This document shows, piece by piece, positions 53,298 to 53,445 of a stretch of DNA of 53,445 bases. Location of the stretch: contig SFMG01000019.1 in assembly GCA_004554455.1 (NCBI GenBank), positions 1-53,445 on the forward strand. Direction: 5' to 3'. Each line of letters begins with the position of its first letter. Positions within the stretch are counted from its first letter, which is position 1. The translations under genes were made by a program, and so were the position numbers. Under the pieces are notes generated by a model. That model saw only the letters and a program-made list of their open reading frames with translations, was not told where the DNA came from and searched no databases. This DNA is from Bacteroidales bacterium (GTDB lineage: Bacteria > Bacteroidota > Bacteroidia > Bacteroidales > UBA932).

Positions 53298-53445
53298 ATT
53301 CCAATTTAGCAAACAGAAACAAATATGAAATACCGAGACACTGACCATCTTTCTGCTTCTGTTGGCAACAGTGTTATTTCGCTATATATAAATAAGGTAC
53401 TATTCCAGAAGCATGAATAAAAGAAAACATTTGAATATCTGAATC
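53298..53445 (+). other. AT-rich tail of the window
   Basis: Contains a 31-codon frame from ATG 53324 (MKYRDTDHLSASVGNSVISL...) to TAA at 53417-53419. It is too short to support as a gene. No other feature seen; the AT-rich stretch probably continues past the window. Confidence 0.3.

Noticed and set aside
53324..53419. 31-codon gene after the AT-rich membrane protein
   Set aside because: Too short, no family resemblance, no ribosome binding site; noted only as part of the tail.

Overview
The window looks like a chromosomal segment of a member of the Bacteroidota, most likely Bacteroidales. The evidence is the many TAnnTTTG promoter boxes, the scarcity of Shine-Dalgarno sites, and several families typical of that phylum: a PCMD-domain protein, an M49 dipeptidyl-peptidase III of Bacteroides type, a small Hc1-like histone H1 protein, TIGR02757 and lipoproteins with short lipoboxes. 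Base composition is moderately GC-rich by eye, except for AT-rich genes around 32.7-34.9 kb and 52.6-53.4 kb. Genus cannot be fixed from the sequence alone.

Layout. 0-1 kb: the start of a leftward AAA ATPase gene with two matching operator boxes, then a glutaredoxin-like protein and a secreted repeat protein. 1.1-1.7 kb: repeat island A. 1.8-4.3 kb: a rightward cluster (acetyltransferase, patatin, flavodoxin-fold reductase, YgbA-like). 4.4-6.3 kb: a LacI regulator divergent from tpiA. 6.4-11.5 kb: GDPD lipoprotein, xerD, DPP III and a C11 protease. 11.6-13.2 kb: rplY, pth and a histone-like gene. 13.3-17.5 kb: secreted M6 protease, lipoprotein, PCMD protein and tdk. 17.6-19.9 kb: a rightward set including rsmI. 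19.9-25.8 kb: a leftward operon (SlyD-like isomerase, glycosyltransferase, trkA, ABC-F, DUF5715-like). 25.9-32.4 kb: a leftward operon (priA, TIGR02757, zeta-like kinase, tldD, tldE). 32.5 kb: tRNA-Phe.

32.6-36.5 kb is an accessory island beside the tRNA. It holds a TonB remnant, a low-GC ABC transporter pair, a RhuM-family protein, a 5'-truncated XRE regulator and the large repeat island B. 36.5-52.2 kb returns to core genes: histidine phosphatase, rlmN, patatin/outer-membrane fusion, recX, dut, murF, a queuosine operon (yhhQ-queF) preceded by a good preQ1-I riboswitch candidate, ffh, lysA, an AraC-type membrane regulator, a TPR protein and yebC. Repeat island C and an AT-rich membrane protein close the window.

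The most unusual content is the composite non-coding repeat element. Islands A (1126-1681, minus orientation) and B (about 35110-36455, plus) share the same order of modules: a 64-bp hairpin (half lost in B), a linker, tandem 72-bp units built on inverted 10-bp arms, units of about 73 bp carrying an invariant 17-nt core, and 43-bp units. Copy numbers differ between A and B. Island C carries the hairpin and one copy of the 73-bp core. All three lie at the edges of accessory DNA, and in B the hairpin is fused to a truncated regulator gene. I cannot assign the element to a known class.
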